Assembly: GCA_012960035.1 (NCBI GenBank)
Contig: DUBZ01000041.1
Span: forward strand, 43,754 to 107,753
DNA: 64,000 bases
DNA from: Myxococcales bacterium
GTDB taxonomy: Bacteria > Myxococcota_A > UBA9160 > UBA4427
Direction of reading: 5' to 3'
The position numbers were made by a program, and so were the translations under genes. Every line of letters begins with the position of its first letter. Position 1 is the first letter of the stretch. Below are positions 51,621 to 60,299 of the stretch, one piece after another. The notes beneath the pieces were generated by a model. The model searched no databases. It saw only the letters and a list, made by a program, of their open reading frames with translations, and had not been told where the DNA came from.

Positions 51621-52829
51621 ATGAATCAAGATGAGGCTTGGGGGACTGCGGGGACGATTGAAGACGTGTCTGGCCAGGTGGCGATCGTGGGCGTCGGAGA
51701 TGCGATCTACCAGCGAGCATCGGGAAAGAATGGACTCGAACTCGCGATCGAAGCGACCGAGCGCGCGCTGGCGGACAGCGGGCTCGCTCCGGGTGATATC
51801 GACGGAATTATGGTAACCCCGTACATGGGCGCTCAACTCGACGCCGATGCGTACCGTGCTCACTTCGGTACCGAGCAAGAAATCTGGATGTCGAACAAAG
51901 GCGGTGCCATGACGTGGGCCGCGACGGCACCGGCCGTCGCCGCGGCGGCGATTCGCGAGGGCAAGGCGAGTGCGATCTTGAACTTGTTCGCAGTCGACTG
52001 GTTTAGCCAGAAGGGAAGCGATAGCGACGAAGGACCTGGCAAGTTTCACGGCCAGGAACGCATGAAGGCCAACTTCGAATTGCCTCACGGTTGGTTTCCG
52101 CAGCCTGTTTACTTCGCCACGATCGCACGTCGACACATGTGGCAGTACGGAACCCGGGAAGAAGATTTAGGCGCGCTCGCGGTCACCTGTCGCAGACACG
52201 CGAACGGGCATCCTGACGCAATTACGCGGGACCGAACATTGAGCCTCGACGAATACCTGGCTCGCCCGATGATGGTAGACCCACTGCGCATGGAAGACTG
52301 CTGCCTTATTTCCGATGGCGGTGGCGCGTACATCATGACGTCAGTAGAACGCGCCAGAGATCTCGCGAAACCGTTGGTCGTGGTTGAAGGGGTGTCGGAC
52401 GGCTATTCGAATAGCGGCGCCTACTGGAGTCAGCAGGGCAATTTCACTGCTTCGCCTCAAGTCTATTCCGCACCCAAGGCGTTCGAGATGGCAGGGCTGG
52501 TACCGAGTGATGTCGACGTGCTGACGCTATACGACCCGTTTTCAATCGTGGCGTTGATGCAGATCGAAGACATGGGGTTCTGCGAGAAGGGTGGGGCGAG
52601 TGAGTTTGTTGCCGGAACCAACCTGCAATACGACAGCCCGGGCCTCGCGTACAACACCCACGGTGGCTTGCTCTCCCATGCCTACGTGCTCGGTATCTCG
52701 CACGTCAATGAAATCGTCCGACAACTGCGGGGCGAAGCTGCCAACCAGGTCAGCGATGCAAACGTTGGAGTCTACGGTGGATACACCGGACACATGGCGA
52801 GCACGTTGATTTTGAAGTCCGGCAGTTGA
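51621..52829 (+). CDS. Thiolase-fold protein lacking the nucleophile Cys (Ltp2-like retro-aldolase candidate)
   Basis: 402 aa. The thiolase fold is seen from VSGQVAIVGVGDAIYQRAS, LALADSG-type helix (ATERALADSGLAPGDIDG), the loop EIWMSNKGGAMTWAATAPAVA, and the end NTHGGLLSHAYVLGISHVNE and YGGYTGHMASTLIL. In true thiolases the loop has a Cys in the x-C-x-S-G position; here it reads S-N-K-G-G. That is the state of Ltp2-type lipid-transfer proteins, which cleave C-C bonds of steroid side chains by a retro-aldol step and need a DUF35 partner. A DUF35 gene follows at once, which supports this reading. Substrate is inferred. Confidence 0.85.
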   Translation: MNQDEAWGTAGTIEDVSGQVAIVGVGDAIYQRASGKNGLELAIEATERALADSGLAPGDIDGIMVTPYMGAQLDADAYRAHFGTEQEIWMSNKGGAMTWAATAPAVAAAAIREGKASAILNLFAVDWFSQKGSDSDEGPGKFHGQERMKANFELPHGWFPQPVYFATIARRHMWQYGTREEDLGALAVTCRRHANGHPDAITRDRTLSLDEYLARPMMVDPLRMEDCCLISDGGGAYIMTSVERARDLAKPLVVVEGVSDGYSNSGAYWSQQGNFTASPQVYSAPKAFEMAGLVPSDVDVLTLYDPFSIVALMQIEDMGFCEKGGASEFVAGTNLQYDSPGLAYNTHGGLLSHAYVLGISHVNEIVRQLRGEAANQVSDANVGVYGGYTGHMASTLILKSGS

Positions 52830-52853
52830 GGTCGACGCGATGAGGAGCGAACG

Positions 52854-53282
52854 ATGAGTCAATCACCGTTACCCGAAACAGACTGGGATCTCACCCGGGC
52901 ATTTTGGCAAGCCGCGAAAGAGAATGAGTTCGTGATGCCGCGCTGCGCGGGTTGTGAGCGCTACGTCTGGTATCCAGAAGAACAATGCCCGCACTGCGGC
53001 GCCGGCGACGTCCTTTGGGTTCAAGTCGAAGGAAGAGGCCTGCTTTTTTCATGGGCCGAAGTGCGGCACCCGCTGCACCCCCCGTATAAGAACCAGCTTC
53101 CCTACATCACGGGGATCGTGGCGCTGGAGGTCGATCCACGCGTCCACTATGTGACCCGGATCGTCGAATGTACGACGCGCGAACTTGTGATCGAGATGCC
53201 GATGGAAGTTGTCTATCGCGAACTTTCGTTTCACGAGGTCGAGGGCGCCGTGGTTGCGCCGGTATTCCGTCCAGTTGCCTGA
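52854..53282 (+). CDS. Zn-ribbon/OB-fold DUF35 protein
   Basis: 142 aa. The N-terminal zinc ribbon has CAGCERYVWYPEEQCPHCG, with all four Cys, and the following OB-fold has the DUF35 strands LFSWAEVRHPLHPPYK and LPYITGIVALEV. Such proteins bind acyl-CoA and complete the active site of thiolase-like partners (SCP2/Ltp2 type). The gene is 24 bases behind the thiolase-like gene. Together they probably form a heteromeric aldolase or acyl-transfer complex. Confidence 0.92.
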   Translation: MSQSPLPETDWDLTRAFWQAAKENEFVMPRCAGCERYVWYPEEQCPHCGAGDVLWVQVEGRGLLFSWAEVRHPLHPPYKNQLPYITGIVALEVDPRVHYVTRIVECTTRELVIEMPMEVVYRELSFHEVEGAVVAPVFRPVA

Positions 53283-53437
53283 GCCGGGTTGAGGTAGATC
53301 GCGGTGAGTCGGCTAGGGAAGGGAGCGCCATGCGATGGCTGCTGGTTTGGCCTCGCGCTATCGTACGAGCCAGCGTAAGACCTGCAAACCTCTAGCCGAG
53401 TGAGAGACCGATCTTCGGGAGCGATGAGAGATTCAAC

Positions 53438-54718
53438 ATGAGTTCGCGCCCACCGCTAAGCCCAGTCAAGATCGCCGGCTTCAGTCTGTTGACTCTGGTG
53501 TTATTTGCCGTCGTCTTCGAGTTTGGCTCGTGGGGGCTGCTCAGAGCTTTCGATGCGAAAATGAACACGCGGTACAACCGGATCGCTTCGGGCTATTCGG
53601 TTTTTCGCACCACGCCCAATTTTACGTTCATCACGAACAAGACAGACCCTTCTCAATCCGACATCACGACCGAATCGCACGGCTTCGTTCATGACACCCC
53701 GTTAAGCGAAGCGAAGCCCGAAGGGACGATCCGAGTATTTCTAAACGGCGGGTCGGCGCTGTTTGGGGCGGGGCAGGCGGCGGTGTACGAGCCGGCCAAG
53801 AAATTTCCGCGTGGGCTCTACAGCTATCCGTTGAGTATCGCGGGCAAGCTTAAGGCGATCTTGAAAGAGAAACGGCCTGATCTCGACTTCGAAGTCATTA
53901 ACGCCGCTGCGTATACGAAGAAAATGCACCAGTCGATTCCCGACTATCTCGCGACAATTTCACGCATGTCGCCGGACTTCGTGATCAACATGGACGGCTA
54001 CAACGACCTGAATGCGTTTAGTTCGGGCACCCCTTACGCGGACCTCCACGAAGAACTGCAGACCTACATAGACCTCGAAGCAGCGCCTCGTTTTCCAGAG
54101 ACGTTGAGTTCGTATCAGGTCGCGAAGCGGATCGTGGGCCGGCTATTTGTAACGCCCTTCGCGACCGGGCTCAGTATTCGAGTCGAAGACGCGCCGCCCT
54201 CTGAGACGGTTCCGCATCGCGAGTATCTGAAGAAGAAGCCGGAGTTCGTCGCGGCGTCGGCGCGTTTTCTCGACATCGTTGATCACTACACCGCGCTCAT
54301 GCGGCAGGACGGCGTCGAGTTTATGTTCGGCTTGCAGCCCATGGTTGACCGCGGGGAGAACAAAGCCCTCACGGAGTCGGAGGCAGCCTGGCAGCGTTAC
54401 GTGCAGTCCTTCAAAGACGAGCACCCCGACTATCGTTTGATCATCCGGTATTTCTTCGACGACTACCTGTCCGACCAGCTCGAAGCACGTGTGACGAAAG
54501 CTGGATTTCGATACGTCGATTTTGGGCGGGCATCCCAGGCGCTGAGTTCGGACTTCCAGCTGTTTACGGATTACTGTCACCTGACGGTCCCCGGCAATGA
54601 GTTCATCGCCCAGCATATGGCTGACTTTGTCCTGGAAAAGCTGGCGTCGAATGGGGCCTCTGAATCGGGGCCACGAAGCAAATTGGCATTCGTGGCGTCC
54701 GACGGAGGGGGGCAGTGA
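53438..54718 (+). CDS. Membrane-anchored SGNH/GDSL-type hydrolase
   Basis: 426 aa. One N-terminal helix (IAGFSLLTLVLFAVVFEFG) anchors it. The blocks are block I VFLNGGSALFGAG (Ser in G-G-S), block III INMDGYNDLNAF (Asn of GYND), and block V DYCHLTVPGNEFIAQHMADF (Asp and His). So the SGNH set is complete in spaced form. Such proteins remove or add acyl groups on surface glycans. It is followed by a GT-C-type gene, with the next frame opening 20 bases past its stop. Confidence 0.82.
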   Translation: MSSRPPLSPVKIAGFSLLTLVLFAVVFEFGSWGLLRAFDAKMNTRYNRIASGYSVFRTTPNFTFITNKTDPSQSDITTESHGFVHDTPLSEAKPEGTIRVFLNGGSALFGAGQAAVYEPAKKFPRGLYSYPLSIAGKLKAILKEKRPDLDFEVINAAAYTKKMHQSIPDYLATISRMSPDFVINMDGYNDLNAFSSGTPYADLHEELQTYIDLEAAPRFPETLSSYQVAKRIVGRLFVTPFATGLSIRVEDAPPSETVPHREYLKKKPEFVAASARFLDIVDHYTALMRQDGVEFMFGLQPMVDRGENKALTESEAAWQRYVQSFKDEHPDYRLIIRYFFDDYLSDQLEARVTKAGFRYVDFGRASQALSSDFQLFTDYCHLTVPGNEFIAQHMADFVLEKLASNGASESGPRSKLAFVASDGGGQ

Positions 54719-54737
54719 CCAGCGGGCGGCTGGCTTC

Positions 54738-56522
54738 GTGATCGAGCGCCAGTTCTTTTGGGCGGGTGCTCTGGCGATCGTCTCTGCTGGGTTGGTGGTC
54801 TACGTCGAACAGCTCGGCTTTTACTTCACCGACGTCGACACGTTTTCGCTGATCGCAACGAGCCGCCTCCATTCGTTTGACGAGTTCATGTCGATCTTCA
54901 CCTCGCCCATGATGAAGGGCCACCTTCCGAACGCGCTGTTCTTTAGGCCATTTGCGAGTTTGACTTGGGGGGGCGACGAACTGATCTGGGGCATGAATCC
55001 CCTTGGCTACCACCTGACCGATCTATTGATCCATCTCGCCAACTCGTTGCTCCTGTTCCAGCTGGTTCGGCGAACCGCACGTTTTCAAACGGGCGTCGGC
55101 AATGCACCCGACGGGATCAGTCGGGGTGACGTAGAGGGACTTGTCGCCGGCGGACTCTTTGTGATCCATCCGGTTGCGGTTGAAACCGTGAGCGCCATTG
55201 CGCGCCGTCCCGACCTGCTGTTCGGCTTCTTTGCGCTGCTCGCACTCAACTTTGCGCTGCGCTTTATTCGCTTCGAGTCGAATCGAGACCGGCTCGCGAT
55301 CGCGGTTTGCTGTGTGCTTGGGCTCGCTTCGAAAGACTCCGCGGTGATCGTGCTCGCACTCGTGGGAGCGTTTGGCTTTTGTCTCTGTGAGACGGATTCG
55401 TTCCGCGAACGACTTTTCTTCTGCGTGCGTCTTTGTTGGGTGCCGCTCGTAGCGGTCGCGCTTTACATCGGCGCGCGCAGTCTGGTGCTCGGCGGATTGG
55501 GGGGATACGAGACCGCATTCGGTGTCGAGCTCACGTCGGTCGTCAAGACGAGTTCGCTGGTGTTGCTTTGTGCATTCACGATCCCGGGCCAACTCGATTC
55601 GTGTACGTCTTCTTTCGCGCCCTTTACCGCGTTGGTGACGGTCGCGTTTTTTGTGCTCAGCGCGCTGCGACTCCTGTCCGATCGCACGGCGCCGGAAGCT
55701 CGAAGGGTTGCCTTTGGTTGGTTGTGCCTCTCATTGTTCTTCGTGTTGTACCTGGCGACGCGGACGGTTGCATTAACGCGCACGATGTACGCCCTCATTC
55801 CATTTCTCTGTATCCTGCTCGCATGGGCGTGTGTCGATAGTGGCGCGCTGCTTCGAGACTTCAGAAAACGATCTGCCGGAGGCTTGGCAAGCACGCTCTC
55901 GCGCTTGGGATTGATGGGGATCAGTTTTGCAATTGTCGGTGCGATGTTTCTTGCCGCGCTGCGGGGCCAGTACGTTGACGAATGGCGTGCCATGGGAGAA
56001 TTGACTCGTGAGATCGTCGACGCAATCGATCCACTGGTCGCGTCGGTTCCAGCCGGAAGTACGGTCTACACGGTCAACCTGCCGTTCAAGGCAAGCGACC
56101 CCCAACCCAGGCTTCGCGATCATCCGATCCTTGACGACTACAGCCTCCAGGGTTGGGTCGACCTCGCGCACCCCAAAAAGCAGCTTTCGATCGTCGGCCT
56201 CACCCGCGTTCGAATGCAGCTGAATGATCCCGGGGAGCTTTCGTCGCGGGTTTCGTTCGACCCTGTAACGGCGAGGTTGTTTACGGACGTGGCCACAAGC
56301 GGGCGGGTTGAAGCGTTCCTCAAAAAAAGAAAGTGGGGGAAAGAGCATCCTCTTGAAGTCGTTCGTCATGAACGGGACGGGTCGGGAAGCCGGCTCGAGA
56401 TCCAGCTTCTCCCCGAGGCTTTCGAGCCCGGACCGATCGCATTCTGGGTTTTCGTCGGCAATCGCGTCGAACTGGCTCGACACGAAGCGTTTCAGTTTTC
56501 TCATGATGGAGCAGGCCAGTGA
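54738..56522 (+). CDS. TMTC/PMT-like GT-C glycosyltransferase
   Basis: 594 aa from the GTG at 54738 (MIERQFFWAG); the longer track start lies inside the SGNH gene. About ten to twelve helices. The first loops hold DVDTFSLIATSRLHSFDEF and FFRPFASLTWGGDELIWG. GYHLTDLLIHLANSLLLFQ and FVIHPVAVETVSAIARRPDLL follow, a pattern known from TMTC-type and related bacterial GT-C proteins. A soluble C-terminal domain of some 170 residues ends the protein. Likely sugar donor is lipid-linked. Its stop overlaps the ATG of the Nudix gene. Confidence 0.78.
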   Translation: MIERQFFWAGALAIVSAGLVVYVEQLGFYFTDVDTFSLIATSRLHSFDEFMSIFTSPMMKGHLPNALFFRPFASLTWGGDELIWGMNPLGYHLTDLLIHLANSLLLFQLVRRTARFQTGVGNAPDGISRGDVEGLVAGGLFVIHPVAVETVSAIARRPDLLFGFFALLALNFALRFIRFESNRDRLAIAVCCVLGLASKDSAVIVLALVGAFGFCLCETDSFRERLFFCVRLCWVPLVAVALYIGARSLVLGGLGGYETAFGVELTSVVKTSSLVLLCAFTIPGQLDSCTSSFAPFTALVTVAFFVLSALRLLSDRTAPEARRVAFGWLCLSLFFVLYLATRTVALTRTMYALIPFLCILLAWACVDSGALLRDFRKRSAGGLASTLSRLGLMGISFAIVGAMFLAALRGQYVDEWRAMGELTREIVDAIDPLVASVPAGSTVYTVNLPFKASDPQPRLRDHPILDDYSLQGWVDLAHPKKQLSIVGLTRVRMQLNDPGELSSRVSFDPVTARLFTDVATSGRVEAFLKKRKWGKEHPLEVVRHERDGSGSRLEIQLLPEAFEPGPIAFWVFVGNRVELARHEAFQFSHDGAGQ

Positions 56523-57157
56523 TGTCCGATGCTCCGAATACCGTGCGACCGCGTGACGCGGCGAGCCTCTTGATCGTGCGCGAGCGCCGCGGTCAACATC
56601 AAGTATTGATGGGCAAGCGTTCGTCCAAAGATCGCTTCATGCCCGACGTATTTGTTTTCCCGGGTGGGCGAGTCGACCCGAGCGACGCAGACGTGCCGGT
56701 CCGCACCCCATTGCCACGTCGTCAACTCGAAAGACTCGGTCCGGCCTTGCCCGAGCGACGGGCGCGCATGCTCGCGGTGGCGGCGGTTCGTGAGACGTTC
56801 GAAGAGACGGGCCTCGTAGTAGGTGAACAGCGCGCAGGTGAATTGCGACCCCACCTGAAAGGGCTCGAGTACATCGCCCGGGCGATCACGCCGGCACAGT
56901 CTCCTATTCGCTATCACGCACGGTTTTTCATGACTCGGGAAGAGCACATCACGGGCAAGCTGCGCAGCAATGGCGAATTGATCGAGATGAATTGGCTTAG
57001 TTTCGATCAAGCGCGCGAAGCGGCCAGCGTCGACGTGACCCAGATGGTGTTGGACGAGGCCCAGTACCGGCTCGCGAAGCGGCCGTTTCGAGGCGTTCCG
57101 CTGATTTGTTATCGCCACGGTGTGATTCAGCGGCGCTACCGCGAGTCGGGCAAGTGA
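56522..57157 (+). CDS. Nudix hydrolase
   Basis: 211 aa, ATG overlapping the stop before it. The Nudix box is recognisable as a split form: FPGGRVDPSD, then after an insert of some 35 residues, AAVRETFEETGLVVGE (REXXEEXG). The insert between the Gly and the Glu helix is longer than in MutT and is typical of the larger NUDT19/CoA-pyrophosphatase-like group. FMPDVFVFPGG and the end LICYRHGVIQRRY fit that. It would hydrolyse a nucleoside-diphosphate compound; an acyl-CoA or NDP-sugar is possible. Confidence 0.85.
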   Translation: MSDAPNTVRPRDAASLLIVRERRGQHQVLMGKRSSKDRFMPDVFVFPGGRVDPSDADVPVRTPLPRRQLERLGPALPERRARMLAVAAVRETFEETGLVVGEQRAGELRPHLKGLEYIARAITPAQSPIRYHARFFMTREEHITGKLRSNGELIEMNWLSFDQAREAASVDVTQMVLDEAQYRLAKRPFRGVPLICYRHGVIQRRYRESGK

Positions 57158-57284
57158 GGAGGATGCGCGAAGCGTTCAACCTCCGCCCTCCTCGGGCCGC
57201 TAAGGTCACGGTTCCCGACGTGGGGTTGGCCCTTGGGCTGCTAGACTCCGCGCGCATTCAAGACGGAAGGTCGACAAAATCGCA

Positions 57285-58322
57285 ATGAGCAAAAAAGTTG
57301 CACTCATCACTGGAGTCACGGGGCAGGACGGCTCGTACCTCGCCGAATTCCTGCTCGACAAGGGCTATGACGTTCACGGCATCGCCCGGCGCACGTCGCT
57401 GTTCAATCGTGCAAGGGTCGAAGACCGAGTCCGCAAGGCGCGCAGTGACGGGGACGTCTACGAACTTCACTACGGCGACATGGGCGACTCGAGCAGCATT
57501 AACCGCATTTTGAGCCAGGTTCGCCCGTCGGAGCTGTACAACCTCGCCGCGCAGTCCCACGTGGGCGTCTCGTTTGATCAGCCGGAATACACCTCCGATG
57601 TCGACGCCACCGGGGTACTGCGCTTTCTCGAAGGGATCCGATCCCTGGGCTTGCCGACTCGCTTTTATCAGGCTTCGACGTCCGAGCTGTACGGCAAAGT
57701 CGAAGAAGTGCCGCAGACCGAAACCACACCGTTTCATCCGTGCTCACCGTATGCGGTTGCAAAGCTCTATGGCTATTGGATCGTGCGCAACTACCGCGAA
57801 GCGTATGACATGCATGCGAGCAACGGCATCTTGTTCAATCACGAGTCTCCGCGCCGTGGCGAAAACTTCGTGACACGCAAAGTCACCCTCGGACTCGCAC
57901 GCATCAAAGCCGGCCAGCAAGAAACGATTTCGATGGGCAACATCGATTCGAAGCGCGACTGGGGCTATGCCGCCGACTACGTTGAGATGATGTGGTTGAT
58001 GTTGCAGCAGGAGGTCCCGGACGACTTCGTGGTCGCGACCGGAGAAACTCACACCGTGCGCGAATTCATCGAGCACGCCGCTGACATCGCTGGCTATCAG
58101 ATCGAATGGGAAGGCAGCGACGTCAATGAAGTGGCCCGCGATGCGAAGTCGGGCAAGGTGATCGTCGACATCGATCCGCGCTTCTATCGGCCCGCCGAGG
58201 TGGACTTGCTCCTCGGCGACCCCAGCAAGGCCAAGAACGTTTTGGGCTGGGAGCCCAAGGTGAAGTTCGAAGCGCTAGTCGAGATGATGATGCGGGCCGA
58301 CCTCGAAGAGGTCGGGCTCTAA
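57285..58322 (+). CDS. gmd: GDP-mannose 4,6-dehydratase
   Basis: 345 aa, full length. The Rossmann motif is [20 protein letters not shown], followed by [16 protein letters not shown]. The catalytic set is [16 protein letters not shown] with Thr-Glu and [11 protein letters not shown] with Tyr-x3-Lys. [17 protein letters not shown] and [16 protein letters not shown] complete the GMD block. It turns GDP-mannose into GDP-4-keto-6-deoxymannose, the parent of GDP-fucose, rhamnose and perosamine. No fcl, rmd or per gene follows within the window, so the end sugar is open. It fits with the SGNH and GT-C genes upstream. Confidence 0.97.
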   Translation: MSKKVALITGVTGQDGSYLAEFLLDKGYDVHGIARRTSLFNRARVEDRVRKARSDGDVYELHYGDMGDSSSINRILSQVRPSELYNLAAQSHVGVSFDQPEYTSDVDATGVLRFLEGIRSLGLPTRFYQASTSELYGKVEEVPQTETTPFHPCSPYAVAKLYGYWIVRNYREAYDMHASNGILFNHESPRRGENFVTRKVTLGLARIKAGQQETISMGNIDSKRDWGYAADYVEMMWLMLQQEVPDDFVVATGETHTVREFIEHAADIAGYQIEWEGSDVNEVARDAKSGKVIVDIDPRFYRPAEVDLLLGDPSKAKNVLGWEPKVKFEALVEMMMRADLEEVGL

Positions 58323-58347
58323 CCAGCTCGTCGTATACTGACGTCGC

Positions 58348-59103
58348 TCAGGCCAGCCTCGCGACGACCACGATCAGGTCGGCTTCCGGTGTGAAGGGCG
58401 TCCCTTGGTAGTCGCCGTCCAAGCTCACGAGGTCGAGTCCGGCGCGGTTTAGCAGCGGCTCGATCTGTCGGCTGAGTAGATAGCGGTGTTGTAGTGGGGC
58501 CGCGATGGTATGTCCACCTTCCCTGGGCTCGTGGACATAGACGACGTCCATGCGCTGTTCTTCCCGCCACCACTGACTTTGTTCAGTGACGTGATACGTG
58601 ATGCCTTCGTGGGTAATCGTGGCGATGTCCTCCGGCGCGTCGTCCTCTGCGTCTTCGTCCTGCTCCGGATCGTCATGGAAATTGTCCGCGCTATACGCGT
58701 CAAAGATGAACTGGCCGGCGGGCGTCAGGTGTGACGCAATATTTTGGAGACATGCCTCGACGTCCGACTGCGAGGTAAGGCAGAAAAGCCCGCTGTAAGG
58801 GATCAGGATGCGGTCGAACTTTTGGTCGAAAGCGAATTGCCGCATGTCGCCGAGTACGAGCGCGCCCTTGTTTCCGTCTACACGCTGGAGCCGAGCTTCT
58901 GCAAGTGCGAGCAGCTCCCGGCTCGCGTCGAGTCCTGTGATCTGAAGACCCTCTGTGGCGAGTGCTTCGAGCACGCGTCCGTATCCGCATCCAAGTTCGA
59001 GCACAGAGTCCGCGCCGCGGCATCGTGCGCGGTAAAAGTCGAGGTCGCCGGGATTTCCGAGGTGCAGTGCTGCGTAGAGCTCTGCCGGGTAAGGCTGATT
59101 CAT
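58348..59103 (-). CDS. Class I SAM-dependent methyltransferase
   Basis: 251 aa. Motif I is SVLELGCGYGRVLEALATEG, motif II is GLDASRELLALAEARLQ and GDMRQFAFDQKFDRILIPYSGLF is the motif III/IV region. The acidic insert with EDAEDDAPED is unusual. The sequence fits small-molecule methyltransferases of broad type, target unknown. Convergent with gmd. Confidence 0.88.
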   Translation of the reverse strand: MNQPYPAELYAALHLGNPGDLDFYRARCRGADSVLELGCGYGRVLEALATEGLQITGLDASRELLALAEARLQRVDGNKGALVLGDMRQFAFDQKFDRILIPYSGLFCLTSQSDVEACLQNIASHLTPAGQFIFDAYSADNFHDDPEQDEDAEDDAPEDIATITHEGITYHVTEQSQWWREEQRMDVVYVHEPREGGHTIAAPLQHRYLLSRQIEPLLNRAGLDLVSLDGDYQGTPFTPEADLIVVVARLA

Positions 59104-59156
59104 GATTGAAAGTTACGAGTCTGGCTGAAATTCGCTAGCGAGCGACTTGCTCCGGC

Positions 59157-59579
59157 TTACGCTTCGAGCTGTTCGACCTTGATCCCGACGGTCTTCAGTA
59201 ATTCAAGTGAGTCGCGCACTCGATAGTCTTCGCCGTAAAAAATCTCTCGAACGTTACCGAGGTTGATGAGGCGCTTCGCGCACGCCGAGCAGGGCAGGTG
59301 CGTGACAAATACGATTTTTTCGACATGTCTAGGTGCGTCGCAGTTGATGACTGCGTTTTCTTCCGAGTGGAGACAGCCGCAATTGCCGGGCTCCTCGCGG
59401 TCGCATCGGTTAGGGAGTCCAGTCGCGTTGCCGTTGTAGCCGACCGCGAGCACTTTGCGGTAGTCGGTGCTCGTGATCACCGTACCGACGTTCAAGCGCA
59501 CGCAGGTCGATCGATTGGCCAGCGTACGTGCCAAGTCCATGTAGATGCTTTCAAAACTCGGTCGCATCTTGTCTTCCAT
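59157..59579 (-). CDS. dCMP/cytidine deaminase family protein
   Basis: 140 aa from the ATG at 59579 (MEDKMRPSFE). The zinc motifs HSEENAVI (His and catalytic Glu) and PCSACAKRLIN (two Cys) are complete, as in dCMP deaminases. ANRSTCVRLNVGTVI and VLAVGYNGNATGLPN at the start also fit ComE/dCMP-type enzymes. Reaction would be dCMP to dUMP. An extra Cys cluster before the motif (RCDREEPGNCGC) may hold a second zinc, as in known dCMP deaminases. Confidence 0.92.
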   Translation of the reverse strand: MEDKMRPSFESIYMDLARTLANRSTCVRLNVGTVITSTDYRKVLAVGYNGNATGLPNRCDREEPGNCGCLHSEENAVINCDAPRHVEKIVFVTHLPCSACAKRLINLGNVREIFYGEDYRVRDSLELLKTVGIKVEQLEA

Positions 59580-59828
59580 GCTGGCGTGGTTTCCTCGTTT
59601 GGGTGGGGTCGGTGGCGTGAGGCTTGCGCAACGCAATGTCGCACGACTTGCCTGTTGCTGATAGACGTTTTGCTGAAGTTGGGTGTCGAAGGGGAATGCG
59701 CAACCGAGGTTGAAAGTGGCTGCCGTGTTGGGCTGACAATCTACCCGAGTCGCTGCTCACCCGAAACGACCCGGGATTTTCTCCGTTTCCCCTCACAAGT
59801 GCGGCGCACATGACCGAATTAGAGGGGG

Positions 59829-60164
59829 ATGCGACACCTCATTACTTTGGCGATTGTCGGGCTCGCGCTGGCGAACAGTGGTTGTTTCGTCTTCGATGAA
59901 ATTGACAAGGGCATGGCGATGTTGGAAAAACACTCGCCGCCTTCGAAGAAGCAAGGCGAGAAGGTCGAGGCAGACAGCGGTCTTTCGTTTGCCGCTCTGC
60001 GTGAGCGAGGGCAGAATGCGCTCGGCGACTTGTCGGTCAAGGTAGAGGAAGCCATGGCGAAAGCTCCGGACCCGGCCAACGTGGTGATCACGTGTGAGAC
60101 CGAAGGTCGGACCGAATTTACCCGCAAGTTCGACTGTCTAAGTCGCGGCGGGCGAGTTCGATAG
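59829..60164 (+). CDS. Small hypothetical lipoprotein
   Basis: 111 aa. The signal peptide ends in a lipobox (LANSGC). The mature part is helical and charged, ending in ITCETEGRTEFTRKFDCLSRGG with two Cys that could form a disulfide. A purine-rich AGAGGGGG lies directly before the ATG. No family is recognised. Upstream 59637-59828 holds no other gene. Confidence 0.65.
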   Translation: MRHLITLAIVGLALANSGCFVFDEIDKGMAMLEKHSPPSKKQGEKVEADSGLSFAALRERGQNALGDLSVKVEEAMAKAPDPANVVITCETEGRTEFTRKFDCLSRGGRVR

Positions 60165-60299
60165 CGTCGCGTACGGCAAGCAATCCATCCCCTGAGTTCG
60201 GAAAGCGACTCGCACTGTCCCCATCGTGGGCTGTCGCGAAATGGTTTGCTATTGCCTAACGGCTAGCGAGTGAGCCGAGTCATCAACCGAGGAGGGTAC

